Shown: piece after piece, positions 32,233 to 42,734 of the stretch | Position numbering within the stretch: position 1 is the first letter of the stretch | Layout: each line of letters starts with the position of its first letter | Source of the DNA: Saussurea involucrata | Taxonomy: Eukaryota; Streptophyta; Magnoliopsida; Asterales; Asteraceae | DNA length: 64,000 nt | Assembly: GCA_033807775.1 (NCBI GenBank) | Contig: CM066317.1 | Span: 9,941,870 to 10,005,869, forward strand | Direction of reading: 5' to 3' | The notes under the pieces: model-generated | Databases searched by the model: none | Told to the model about the DNA's origin: nothing | What the model saw: the letters and a program-made list of their open reading frames with translations, nothing else | Position numbers and translations under genes: made by a program

Positions 32233-35200
32233 TGTATGGTATTTAGATTCAGGCTGCTCAAAGCACATGACTGGAAGAAAAGAGTTGCTAGTTAATTTTG
32301 TTGAACAAGACTGTGGAAAAGTGAAGTTTGGAAATGATCAATATGCTTCAATTCTGGGTTATGGGGATATTGTAAAAGATAATGTGCGAATTACAAAAGT
32401 CAATTATGTCGAGGGCTTAGGACACAACCTGTTTAGTATAGGTCAATTTTGTGATAATGACCTAGAAGTCCATTTCAAGAAGACCCGTTGTGCTGTTCTT
32501 ACCGACGGAGGAGATGAGCTTCTGGTTGGTTCTAGGAAATCTAATATGTACACCATTGATCTATCAACACTCAAGCCCAAGACTGATGTATGTTTGATGT
32601 CAAAAGCGACGTTAGAGAAAAGCTGGTTATGGCATAGACGATTATCTCATCTTAATTTTCGCTACATTCAAAATTTAATTTTGGGTGATTTAGTCATAGG
32701 TCTACCAGTTCTGTCATTTGAAAAGGATAATTTCTGTATTGCTTGTGAGAAGGGGAAGATGAAGCGTGCTCCTCATCCACCGAAACTCGAGCCCAGCACA
32801 AGACAAGCTTTGGAAATCCTTCATATGGATCTCTGTGGTCCGATGAAGACTCAAAGTATTAGTGCCAAACGTTACGTGTTAGTTGTCGTCGATGATTACT
32901 CGAGATACACATGGGTCAAGTTGCTACGCTCAAAAGATGAAACTCCTGACTTGATCATCTCGTTAATCAAACAGCTTCAAGTGAATCGTCAACACTTAGT
33001 TCAGACGGTTAGATCAGATAATGGAACAAAGTTCAAGAACAAGACTCTTGATGACTTCTTCAAGTCATTAGGTATAACTCATCAGTATTCAGCGGCCAGA
33101 ACTCCTCAACAGAACGGAGTTGTTGAAAGGCGAAATCGCACACTTGTTGAAGCCGCAAGAACGATGCTGTCCTACGCTGGTCTACCACTATTCCTATGGG
33201 CTAAAGCTGTTGCAACGACATGCTATACACAAAACCGCTCAATCGTTCATCGACGGTTTGGTAAAACTCCATATGAGTTAATGAATAATAGAAAACCTGT
33301 GATACACTACTTCCGTGTTTTTGGATGCAGGTGTATTGTGCTGAATGATAAGGACAACCTGAACAAATTCAGTCCTAAAGGTCTTGAGGGCTACTTCATC
33401 GGATACTCTCTCACATCAAAAGCTTACAGGATCTACCTCAAATCTTCCAGGAACATGATGGAAAGCATTAATGTCAAATTCGACGAGACTGAAGCAATGG
33501 CTTCTGTGCAAAACAGTACAGAACCCGAGTTATCTGGTATTCTAGCATCTGGACAATTTCGTCCAATGATGACTAGATCGTCAAACAAGGATCAAGCTTC
33601 CACTTCTAACTCTACTCCTAATGAACTTGATTTATTGTTTGAATATTTTTATGATGAATATTTTAACAGTGACAAATCGTCTTCATCTGTAAATGACAGG
33701 ATTCAAGTTGTAACCCTGCCAGTACAAACTTCTATGTCAGGTCCTTCACCGGTACTGACTACACCAAATACTGGTTCAACTACTCCTGTAATTTCTCCAA
33801 GGAACACATCAACAGATTCACCACAAGCACGACAACAAATATCTACAAGTGGTGCTTCTTCATCTGGAACAACTTCAAATGACAATTCTACCGAATCAGT
33901 TCCCGAGGCTGTGCCGATTGTCAATTCTGACAGGCAACCCGTCTCAAATCCGGAACCGACACTAACGATCGAGTTGAACTTTGATGCGGATCCTACCCTT
34001 GTAGACCCCAATGATGGTGCTGTATCTCTCCATCCACACTCTACCAAGTGGACACGCAGTCACCCAATTGATCAGGTGATTGGTGATGTATCTGAACCAG
34101 TAAAGACAAGATCCGCTTCCGCAACCGCAAATGAAATCTTATACGCGCTATTCTTAAGTCAGATTGAACCTTCAACAGTTCAACAGGCTTTAGAAGATCC
34201 TGACTGGTTGATTGTGATGCAAGAAGAACTGAATCAGTTCGAAGCTTTGAAAGTGTGGAGATTAGTTCCGCGACCCAAGGGTAAAACAGTTATTGGTACG
34301 AAGTGGGTCCTAAAGAACAAGAAAGATGAAGACGGAGTAATTGTGCGAAACAAAGCTAGATTGGTAGCTAAAGGGTATAGGCAATAGGAGGGGATATATT
34401 ATGATGAGACGTACGCGCCGGTTGCTCGTCTTGAGGCAATTCAGATGTTTCTTTCGTATGCCGCTTTCATGAACTTCACTGTCTATCAAATGGACGTGAA
34501 GACTGCTTTCTTGAATGGTGTTCTTAAGGAGGAGATGTATGTGTCTCAACCTGAAGGATTTATGGACAAAGAACATCCAGATCACGTCTACATTCTTGAC
34601 AAAGTGCTTTACGGTCTGAAGCAAGCCCCCCGTGCCTGGTATGAAGTACTATCAACCTCTCTACTAAAAGCTGGCTTTGAGAAAGGTAAAATTGACACAA
34701 CTCTATTTACTCTACGCAAGGAAGGTGATATTCTCTTAGTTCAGATTTACGTTGATGATATTATTTTTGGTTCGACTAATCCTGGACTTTGTATTTGGTT
34801 TTCGGGCATTATGATGACTCAATTCCAAATGAGTATGATGGGAGAGATTAATTTCTTTCTCGGATTACAAGTGAAACAATTTTCAACTGGTATCTTCATC
34901 AATCAGTCAAAGTATGTGTTTGACATTTTGAAGAAATTCAAGATGGAGAACTGCACTTCGATTGGTACACCTATGGGTCATCAGTCCAAAATTGGTCCTG
35001 ATCCACATGGTGTTGATGCTGATGTAAAACTTTATAGAGGAATGATTGGGTCTCTAATGTACCTGACTGCTAGTCGTCCAGATATAATGTTTTCGACTTG
35101 TCTCTGTGCTAGATTTCAAGCTAATCCTAAAATGTCACACCTTGGCGCCGTCAAAAGAATTTTTCGATACTTGAAAGGCACTCCGTATCTCGGACTGTGG

Positions 35201-36064
35201 TATCCCAAGGGAACCGGTTTCGAACTCACCGCATACTCAGATGCTGATCACGGAGGAAGCATGTTGGACAGAGAGAGTACTTCTGGTCATATTCAGTTTT
35301 TGGGTGACAAGCTCGTGAGTTTGTAAGATCCCACATTGGTTGGGGAGGGGAACAAAGGTTGCCTTATAAGGGACTTGATACCTCCTCTATCAGACACGTT
35401 TTAAAACCGTGAGTCCAGGTGTGCGGACAAAGCGGACAATATCTGGTACGGTTGGCCTGGGATGTTACAGATGGTATCAGAGCCGGGAACCGGACTGGTG
35501 TGCCAGCGAGGACGCTGGGCTCCCAAGCGGGGTGGATTGTAAGATCCCACATTGGTTGGGGAGGGGAACAAAGGTTGCCTTATAAGGGACTTGATACCTC
35601 CTCTATCAGACGCGTTTTAAAACCGTGAGTCCAGGTGTGCGGACAAAGCGGACAATATCTGGTACGGTTGGCCTGGGATGTTACAGAGTTGGTCATCAAA
35701 GAAGCAAAATTGTGTTTCCACTTCTACAGCGGAAGCAGAATACGTTGCCGCTGCGAGTTGTTGTTCACAAGTTCTTTGGATGAAGACCCAACTCATAGAC
35801 TATGGATATAAATATGAGAAAATCCCCATTTACTGTGACAGTAAAAGTGCAATCGCTATATCTGCTAATCCTGTCCAACACACCAAAACCAAGCATATCG
35901 ACATCAGGTATCATTTCATAAAAGATCATGTTGAGAAAGGAACTGTTGAATTATATTTTGTTACAACTGAGTTTCAGCTTGCCGATCTCTTTACCAAAGC
36001 CTTGGATGAAAAACGTTTCAATTTTCTTGTATCCAAGCTCGGCATGCTTAATATGAAAGTTTAA
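32219..36064 (+). pseudogene. pol: E4 pol polyprotein (protease-integrase-RT-RNase H), one stop plus TRIM insertion
   Basis: Order as in Copia. Protease: WYLDSGCSKHMTG. Integrase zinc region: HRRLSHLNF ... CIACEKGKMKR. Catalytic core: MDLCGPMKTQSISAKR, RSDNGTKFKN, and Glu in NGVVERRNRTLVEAA. GKTPYELM follows, then a Ser/Thr-rich spacer. RT: GTKWVLKNKKDEDG, DVKTAFLNG, YVDDIIFGS. RNase H: SDADHGG, then TAEAEYVAA and DSKSAIAI. An in-frame TAG at 34385-34387 interrupts RT. RNase H is split at 35322-35685 by a TRIM. The TRIM plus its duplication is 369 bp, a multiple of three, but it begins with an in-frame TAA. Apart from these two lesions the frame is open to 36064. The product would synthesise and integrate the cDNA and could have served E3 and E5. 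Confidence 0.93.
35322..35685 (+). mobile_element. TRIM (miniature LTR element) in E4 RNase H
   Basis: Two 148 bp LTRs (35322-35469, 35538-35685; TGTAAGATCCCACATTGG to GGGATGTTACA) differ at one base. The primer site (ATGGTATCAGAGCC, from about 35471) follows the first, and a purine-rich end (AAGCGGGGTGGAT) precedes the second. The TSD is GAGTT (35317-35321, 35686-35690). It has no coding capacity. The LTR resembles a TRIM family common in many angiosperms, as I recall it; no 5S rRNA-like box was seen, so Cassandra is not claimed. Confidence 0.95.
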
Positions 36065-36639
36065 CTTCCATATATTAAACATATAATAGATGGAAATATT
36101 TGTATCTTAATCTAGACTTTGCTTCTAGATTATTACACTAAAATTTTCATCATATTCTATTTTTAATATATGTTATTTAAATTGTCATATCCTCGTTGTA
36201 TTTTATATATTTCTTCAATTTGTTCTTCTTTTCTCAGTTCGTTTAATTTGTCTTATTTATGATATGTTATGCTATCTGTTTCTACACGAAAGGTTTGTTC
36301 ATGCTTTCAGGGGGAGTAAACAGATTTCATCCTATGCACAAATCTAGGGGGAGTGTGCATACACATCACGTGAGTGTTGATCTGTTGTGTTTAACAATTT
36401 CTAAGGAGTTAAGGTAAGTACTTTAACTCGTATTTAGACCACTTGCTTTTAAATGATGAAAATCTTTTTGCAAAATCTTTGCATCATTTAAGGGGGAGTG
36501 AAAACCGTGTTTTTAAAACCTTAAGTGCTTAATCAATTGGAAGTTGGACATCTTCCAATGTGATAAAATCTTTCTTTTGTTATCTGAAAAATGTCCAAAT
36601 TACATCAATATCGCTTGCGATTTCACATGTGAACAGTGA

Positions 36640-36930
36640 GATGTCGCAGCCTTCTATTGCGACTTCTCAATGAGCTTAAATAGTATCAAATCGCAATGGT
36701 GCATTGAGACTTGGAAGTTTGAACAGTGCCAAATCGCAATGATCTATTGCGACTTGGAGATTTGAACAGTGCCAAATCGCAATGGCCTACTGCGACTTGA
36801 CTATGTGAACAGTATGAACAGTACCGAATCGCAATAGCCTATTGCGACTTGGTCAGATGAATAGTGCGAAGTCGCTATGGTCTATTGCGACTTCAAAATT
36901 TATCAGGTCGTGATTCGTTCATTGCGACTT
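36640..36930 (+). repeat. 43 bp tandem repeat of TCGCAAT hairpins, E4 3' region
   Basis: Hairpins TCGCAAT-N5-ATTGCGA start at 36691, 36734, 36777, 36829 and 36872. The spacings are 43, 43, 52 and 43 bases; every loop is 5 bases. The 36734 copy (loop GATCT) and 36829 copy (loop AGCCT) are perfect; 36691, 36777 and 36872 have one changed base. The linker contains GAACAGTGCCAAA, also found ahead of the leader hairpin at 28747. Confidence 0.88.
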
Positions 36931-37375
36931 GATGACACGTGACAGGTCAAATCTTTGGACCAATCAGATTGTGCCATGTGTCACCGTTTTTAAAAAATTC
37001 GTATAAATTAAGACTTTGACTTTTCAAATTCAAAAATATCTTAAACCCCTTCGAAGTCTCTCTCAACTGTCATTCGATTCAAGTCGATTTTAGAGTTTTT
37101 TTGGTTCGTGGAATCATCTCAGATCATCATCGAGGTAACCCATCTCGATTCTTGTCGCTTTTAATCCATTAATTCGTATGCTATGTTCGATTTTTAGGGT
37201 TTTAGGTTCGGTTTCCTTGAATCTGCTTAAAATCAAAGTGTTGTTGTTAGTTAGGGATTTTAGACACCTAGGGTTTATTCACGATGCTAGTGCGAGTCTA
37301 GTGGTGGTATTCTTAACACTTTTTGAGCGAAAAACGATTTTTTAGGGTTTGAACACTTAGAATATTTATGTGTTC

Positions 37376-37570
37376 ATCCGAGTCGCAGTCAACTATCATT
37401 CAATCATTCATCCAAGTCGCAATGGTCACACATTCAACCAAGTCGCAGTCGTTCATTGCGACTTGGGGACTGAATCGCAATCTTGCATTGCGACTTCGTC
37501 TTGTCCATTCCTATTCCCATTGCGATGTCGCAGTGGTCTGTGACTTGTTCCTTTTAGTTGATTGCGACTT
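37376..37570 (+). repeat. Third TCGCAA hairpin cluster, before the accessory ORF
   Basis: Hairpins at 37444-37462 (TCGCAGT-CGTTC-ATTGCGA) and 37476-37494 (TCGCAAT-CTTGC-ATTGCGA), again 7-base stems with 5-base loops. Further single TCGCAR and TTGCGA words lie on both sides. It lies 85-280 bases ahead of the accessory ATG, mirroring the leader cluster ahead of gag. Confidence 0.83.
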
Positions 37571-37654
37571 GGCCAACACTTAGAAAATTTTTTGGAAAAG
37601 TTTTTTCAAGGCAAACTCGATTTTGGTCCGATTCTTAACTGTGTACTATTCCAG

Positions 37655-40600
37655 ATGGCTGATCACGATGAATGTGCTTCGGATGAAAATACCATCATCC
37701 GTTCGCATCGTTCGTCACATCCGTCAGTTAACGCGCATGACTTAGACGAGGAGATATATCCGAGGACGAGTCCGGATGTGCAATTTCTAGATAACAACCA
37801 TCATCTAGATCTTGCAGTTCGTTTTGACCATCAAATCATCATTGAAATCATCCGCCGTCATCCGGTTCTGACTGCGTTGACGAAAGTTGAGCTCGTGCCC
37901 GCGATCTACCTTAAACAGTTCTGGAATACATTAGCCTACCGACCAACTGATCAAGTACCAAAGTTTACAGCAAAGCTTGACCACTTCAATGTCCGATTCA
38001 CACTACGGGGACTCAGACGATCTCTGGACCTTCCCAGTGACAATTTTCAGGATCCGGTTCCTGAATCTCAGCTACTTGATAACATTCGAAGTATCAACCA
38101 CCAGAAAATGCTCCACTGACTGGATCTTCCACTTTCAGACGTAATTTCCTCCCGCCACTCTACTATTCCATATGCTCCATTTTCAACAGGTGTATGACTT
38201 CAAAGCATACTGGATTAGACAAGACCAACTTAGCCACTTTACGCATGTTTCGCGCGTTTGTCTTCAACCACAATATCGACTACGCTGTCTTGATTTGGAA
38301 TGAAATGGTTGAACTTGCTGCTGATCAGTTAAAACCCAAGATGAGACGTAACTTCGTCCCATTTCAGCGTTTCTTCCAGATCTTGATCCATCAAGCAATG
38401 ATAGACAACGACCAGATCCCACGACGAGAGCAACATCCCAGAGGGCCAAGCCAGTACATGCATGTTCTTAGAATGCCCAAAGCGATGAATTTTGCTCACA
38501 TTGCCGTTCTACGTGAAGACTTACTCGCTTATGCCGACCAACAGTCCAGGGTAGTTAGGCAGTATATGATAGAAAATGCATTGCCGGTCCAGCCAGAGCC
38601 GGAGGGACCTACCCACGATGCAAATCCTTTAGGAGGTGAGGGTCCAATAGTCGAGGGGGTTCAGGAACAGGGGGTGTTCCTGAACAACGAGGGGTGAGAA
38701 GAACTAAAAGAAAGAGAGTCGGGAGAAGAATACGGACTGTTGGTGAAACATCATCTAAACGACCACCGAAGGTACCTCAAGTAAATGTTTTCGCCGATGA
38801 CGTTTCATGGAACTCTGATGATGCCAATGCTGCATCATCTCCCGATGATGAAGCAGTTAACAAAGAAGCTGAGGAAAATCATTTCATACCTCCAGATGAT
38901 GATGACGATGATTCAGATCACGATCCCCATGCGAATTTGATTCCGCGCTTTATGCGAAAAGACCAAGAAAGGTAGTTTCTTCTGATGATTCTGCCTGGAA
39001 TATGGAACTTGCTGAGACTACAACCGGTGCTATAAACGAAGAAGTAGAAGCAAATGTAGTTTTAGCTAGTGGTGAGAATGAGGGAAGAAAAGAATTGAGT
39101 GAAGCTGTGACAGGGACAGATAAAGTTTTAACTACTGATCCTTCCCAAACTGTTACTAGCCGGGTAGCCACATCTACTACCGACGTGCGTTCGTCGCCGT
39201 TGCGTATTGAAACAACCATGGTGGACCCAGCCATGCAATGCACAGCCTCACTCAGGCACTCATTGGTCTCTTCACAGACTAATGTTTCATTTTCCACAGG
39301 GGATTTAGCACAAACTCTATCGGCGACACACTCGGTGTCTGCTGGTATTGAAAAAGGTGGGCTCCCGCCCCGGCAACCGCCGTTCTTTCAAAGCACACAG
39401 AGTCTAGGGCTTTTTGGTACAACTTCCTTCCCTAGGATACATATGACGGCACAACACCAAGTTGTGGGCTTCCTTGCCCCAACCGGAACACCCAGAGTGC
39501 GGATGCCATTTATTGGTAACCCACGAGGATCGGGTGGAAGTCCTGTCATTGCTAACACTATGCCAGTTTTGAACACAGGCAGTACGGTTGCTTCAACCGC
39601 TACTTCAACCAGTAACCTAAGTGGTCTGGGTGTTAGTTCCCAAGAAGCTGAATGTGTACGGTCTTCATATGGACCGAATAACCTTGTGACTGTACCTCTT
39701 TTGCAGCTAGCTATCAAGTCCTTGAGTAACTCATATCAAGCTCATGTGGACGACATGAAGGCCGAAATGAAGAAGTTGTCTCAAGATGTAACCAGAGCTG
39801 TGAAAGGAAAAGGTGTTGCAGAATCTACCGAAGCTCAACCTGACCCACGACACCCATCATCTATTCCGGTACATCTAATTCCTGAAGACCAGCTCAAATC
39901 TGAGCTGCTTGCCCGTTTACTTGCCAAATCCGACCCCAATCCCACTGAAGATGTAGAACTTGTCAGTTTATTTCGACAACAAACCCAATCTCAAGCAATA
40001 TCCATAGGGGAACAAATCAAGAAGATGACCGAAGCTTTCACAGAAATGACTAGCGCCCTACTTGCTGGATATCAATCTCTAGCTACACGGGTAACGGTAA
40101 TCGAAGAAAGATGTGGTATTCAAGCCGAAGCCTCACGGAAAAGAAGACATGATGATCAGGATCCGCCTGATCAACATGAGGGGGAGAAGAGATCTACAGG
40201 GGTTGGTGAATCTAGCGGAACAGCCACTGAAAATGTTGAGGGCTCAGACCAACCAGAAGGGAATCAGGGTAAGGGAACAGGTGGAACGAATGTTGTGATG
40301 GAGAACGTGGAAGACACATTAGTTCTAGCTGATGTCATAGCTGGGGTTGAAAAGGCTGCGGCTGTTGACAATAGAACCGAATTCATAGACATTGATTCTG
40401 ATGAAGAACCTGAACTTCTAAATTTCAAGATCAAAGAGGAGATGATTGAAGCCTTAGATGAACTAGACTATGAGACAGAATCTGGGGTTCAGGATATGGA
40501 TATAGAGTCCGAAGAAGATGTTCCGGCCATGCTAGAAAATGCTCCAACAAATGTCGAATCTGCAGGTCCAAGTTCAAGTATTTTAGCTCCTCTAACACCG

Positions 40601-41548
40601 TTTATACCTGATGGGAAGATCAGAGATAAAGTACTTGAAGCAGAACTCCGGGTATTTCAAAGTTTAGTCGATGCTGAACCAAGGTACGTGGCCACTGGAG
40701 ACAGAGTACGTATACATACTCCTTATCTAGAGACCATACGGAAAGAGCTATATGTACGGGATGTTCAGAAGATCAACTTGGAGAAGGTGTATGGAATTGA
40801 AGACTGGCCTTCACTGAAGAAAGTCGAGTTTCTGTACGTTGTGAAGCATAAAGACAGAGGATTAGAAGCCGTCCAATCAGACAACATGATTATGAAAGTG
40901 CTGAAAGTTGAATCTCAGAAGCTGTTTGATGTCTTCTATCCAGAGTTCACCGTCTTGAGATCAGATGGGTCTGAAAGCGTATTTTCTGAAGCTGATTTCA
41001 AGAGTCTGAGGCTGAACGATCTTCTGAGTCTTTTCAACCTTCTTGTTGATCATCCGGAGCTGAAGAGTCCTGAGAACAGAATACAATACAAAGCTGCCTT
41101 CCGAAGTGTGAAGAACTTTATGAAGAACATTCTCAAGTTCTCTTATCTTTCGGAATTTCAGATGGGCCTGGAATCCTTTCAAGAGAGTGTGAACCTGAAA
41201 AGACCGAACAGAAAACTATCTGATATTGAAGGTTTCCCCGCTTACACCATTCTAAGCAAGCCAGAACTTGGGGTTGTTTATGTTGAACCTGACTCAACGA
41301 AAAGGTTTTTGCGAGTCATCGAAATGAACAAGTTCTGTGAGGGTACCTTGAAGATCATCTCAGTTCATCTGGAAAGCAGGCTTCGTCTGGATGCCAATGG
41401 ATTGGTAAAGCTCACTGACAAAGAAAAGGACCTGATCAACCATGTGCTGAAAGCTATTTCTTACCGGAAAGACTACCGTCTGGAACTGCGCCGATTCGAA
41501 CTCATCTTTGGTCTCCGTAAACATATTGTGACACTAGTAGATGTCTAA
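37655..41548 (+). pseudogene. E4 accessory ORF of about 1,300 codons, three one-base frame changes
   Basis: It starts MADHDECASDENTI at 37655. The reading passes through four segments: 37655-about 38104, about 38104-38660, about 38660-38925 and about 38925-41548. Each switch needs one extra base, and each lies at or near a homopolymer (AAAA at 38105, G-runs at 38654-38674, CCCC at 38923). Segment 1 has VPAIYLKQFWNTLAY; segment 2 TGLDKTNLATLRMFRAF and DYAVLIWNEM; segment 3 is basic then acidic (PPDDDDDDSDHD). Segment 4 is long, rich in Ser/Thr/Glu and ends in a folded-looking block (FPAYTILSKPELGVVYVE; EMNKFCEGTLKIISVH). I recall similar proteins beside Copia pol in Asteraceae, annotated without function. 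No signal peptide or membrane helix is evident, so an envelope role is not supported. Position after pol parallels the env-like ORFs of some Sireviruses. Confidence 0.8.
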
Positions 41549-41568
41549 TTTCTTTGCCTCTACTTGTA

Positions 41569-41581
41569 CAAAGGGGGAGAA
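41569..41581 (+). other. E4 terminal polypurine tract
   Basis: CAAAGGGGGAGAA directly precedes the 3' LTR and lies only about 20 bases after the accessory ORF stop. Confidence 0.88.
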
Positions 41582-41821
41582 TGTTAGTGCCTAAATTCTA
41601 ATTGTACTAAGTAGAGGGGCTTGTTTTGTAATAGGGTGATAGTTAACCCTAGGTATATAATGTTTGCTTGTTTCCTTTTTAGGTAACAAGAGTCACCTAC
41701 ACACACTAGCCACACACATTTGATTTGTTCTTCATTGTATTGTGTGAGCTTGATTGATTCATTGAATATAGAGGTGGACACTTTAATGTTATTGGATTGA
41801 TTACTTGTTTCTGGGATCACA
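41582..41821 (+). repeat. 3' LTR of E4
   Basis: 240 bp, identical to 27928-28167 except for one C/T change, followed by the TAAAT duplication. Confidence 0.95.
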
Positions 41822-42040
41822 TAAATGATAATAAATCTCAGCCCCATGTTATATAAATACCAATCCACTGCAATACCCTTAAAGTACAATTCTTATACAC
41901 AAAAAAACTAAACATAAATAATTTACACTAACAGTCAGAATCATTCACGCCATGATAATGTGTTTTTTCATAGGTTACATGCATGATGCATTGGCAATGA
42001 AGAAACACAATGCATATATATCACTAATAAGATTGATTTT
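41822..42040. other. Spacer between E4 and S1
   Basis: AT-rich, no gene or repeat recognised apart from the TAAAT duplication at its start. Confidence 0.5.
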
Positions 42041-42453
42041 TGTAACAATCCAACCCAAACATACATCATATAACACAATTTACATCTTGTCATAAGATAA
42101 CAAAGATATATATTATATCACATAAGGTCCAAAAGTCCTAAAACTGTACATTACATATATTAGTACAAGCTTTTCGCTAATATATTACAATACTATCCAT
42201 ACAAAACGATTCAGGAAAACTTTGTAATCACAAACGGCCTTCGAAAGCACATCACATTTTATCCTTTCCTTTGCCTTTACATGTTCCTTGACATGGAATA
42301 CATATTTTGGAAAACAAAATGAGGGTTAGACTAATTGGTAATCATTTTTGTAAAACACAAATATACAACAAGTAATTGAATACCAAGCATGACTAGTATG
42401 CAGTGTGTACAACTCTTTCACATGGCCATATTAGTTGGTTGCGCTAAACCAAC
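42041..42453 (-). repeat. S1: split Gypsy solo LTR, 3' end piece
   Basis: On the minus strand the LTR ends GGGTTGGATTGTTACA at 42041. The sequence is homologous to the end of S2 (compare 55040-55500, including CAACCAACTAATATGGCC). E5 is inserted at 42453/51543 with duplication CCAAC. The bases outside S1 are ATTTT (left) and ACTTC (right), a possible decayed duplication differing by two C-to-T changes. Confidence 0.75.
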
Positions 42454-42734
42454 TGAGAATAATCAAGTAACAATGATTAAACCATAAGCTTCAATAGATT
42501 GGGAGAGAATCAATAAGATTGGAATGAAGAACCCTAATTCTCTCTCATGGAGGCCACTCTCTATTTTCACACACACACAACACGTATGGATGACTCTATT
42601 CACAATGACCTCTCTTCACACAAACCCTACAATTGGATATTTATACCTTTGACCAACACAATACCTATTTTGACTTTGACAAATAGTGACTAATTACAAT
42701 TAGTCCTAAATCTTGGATACATTGTGTACTAACA
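42454..42734 (-). repeat. 3' LTR of E5
   Basis: 281 bp; on the minus strand TGTTAGTACACAATG to TTATTCTCA. TATA-like GGTATAAATATCC. On the minus strand the purine tract CCATAGGGGGAGAT precedes it. Confidence 0.92.

Larger units (their letters stand above)
36065..37654 (+). other. E4 inter-ORF region between pol and the accessory ORF
   Basis: Non-coding. Sirevirus-type purine tracts lie near 36311 (CAGGGGGAGTA), 36349 (TAGGGGGAGTG) and 36492 (AAGGGGGAGTG). Two TCGCAA clusters follow (36640-36930 and 37376-37570). The region ends TGTGTACTATTCCAG directly before the ATG of the accessory ORF, which is acceptor-like. Confidence 0.75.
27928..41821 (+). mobile_element. E4: 13.9 kb Sirevirus-like Copia element with an accessory ORF
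   Basis: Two 240 bp LTRs differ at one position. The 5 bp duplication TAAAT flanks the element (27923-27927, 41822-41826), so it inserted very recently. The order is LTR, tRNA-Met primer site, hairpin-rich leader, gag (1071 codons), pol, three extra purine tracts, two further TCGCAA hairpin clusters, a long accessory ORF, final purine tract, LTR. The WVPKT signature, multiplied purine tracts and large Gag fit Sirevirus (SIRE/Maximus). pol carries one nonsense change and a TRIM insertion; the accessory ORF has three one-base frame changes. It is about 13.5 kb without the TRIM, far longer than a usual 5 kb Copia element. Confidence 0.95.

Noticed and set aside
35419..35628. ORF inside the TRIM
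   Set aside because: It spans TRIM LTRs and primer site; TRIMs have no coding capacity.
35322..35685. Cassandra TRIM (5S rRNA-bearing)
   Set aside because: No 5S promoter-like boxes were found in the LTR.
36640..37570. Regular repeats resembling a CRISPR array
   Set aside because: Each unit is a short hairpin in a plant retrotransposon; the spacers are not unique inserts of constant length and no cas genes exist.
38264..38449. Minus-strand ORFs within E4 (38264-38449, 38950-39297, 39388-39717)
   Set aside because: They overlap the long plus-strand accessory ORF and show no motif.
37655..41548. Accessory ORF as a retroviral envelope
   Set aside because: No signal peptide, membrane helix or cleavage site could be seen; only the position after pol fits.
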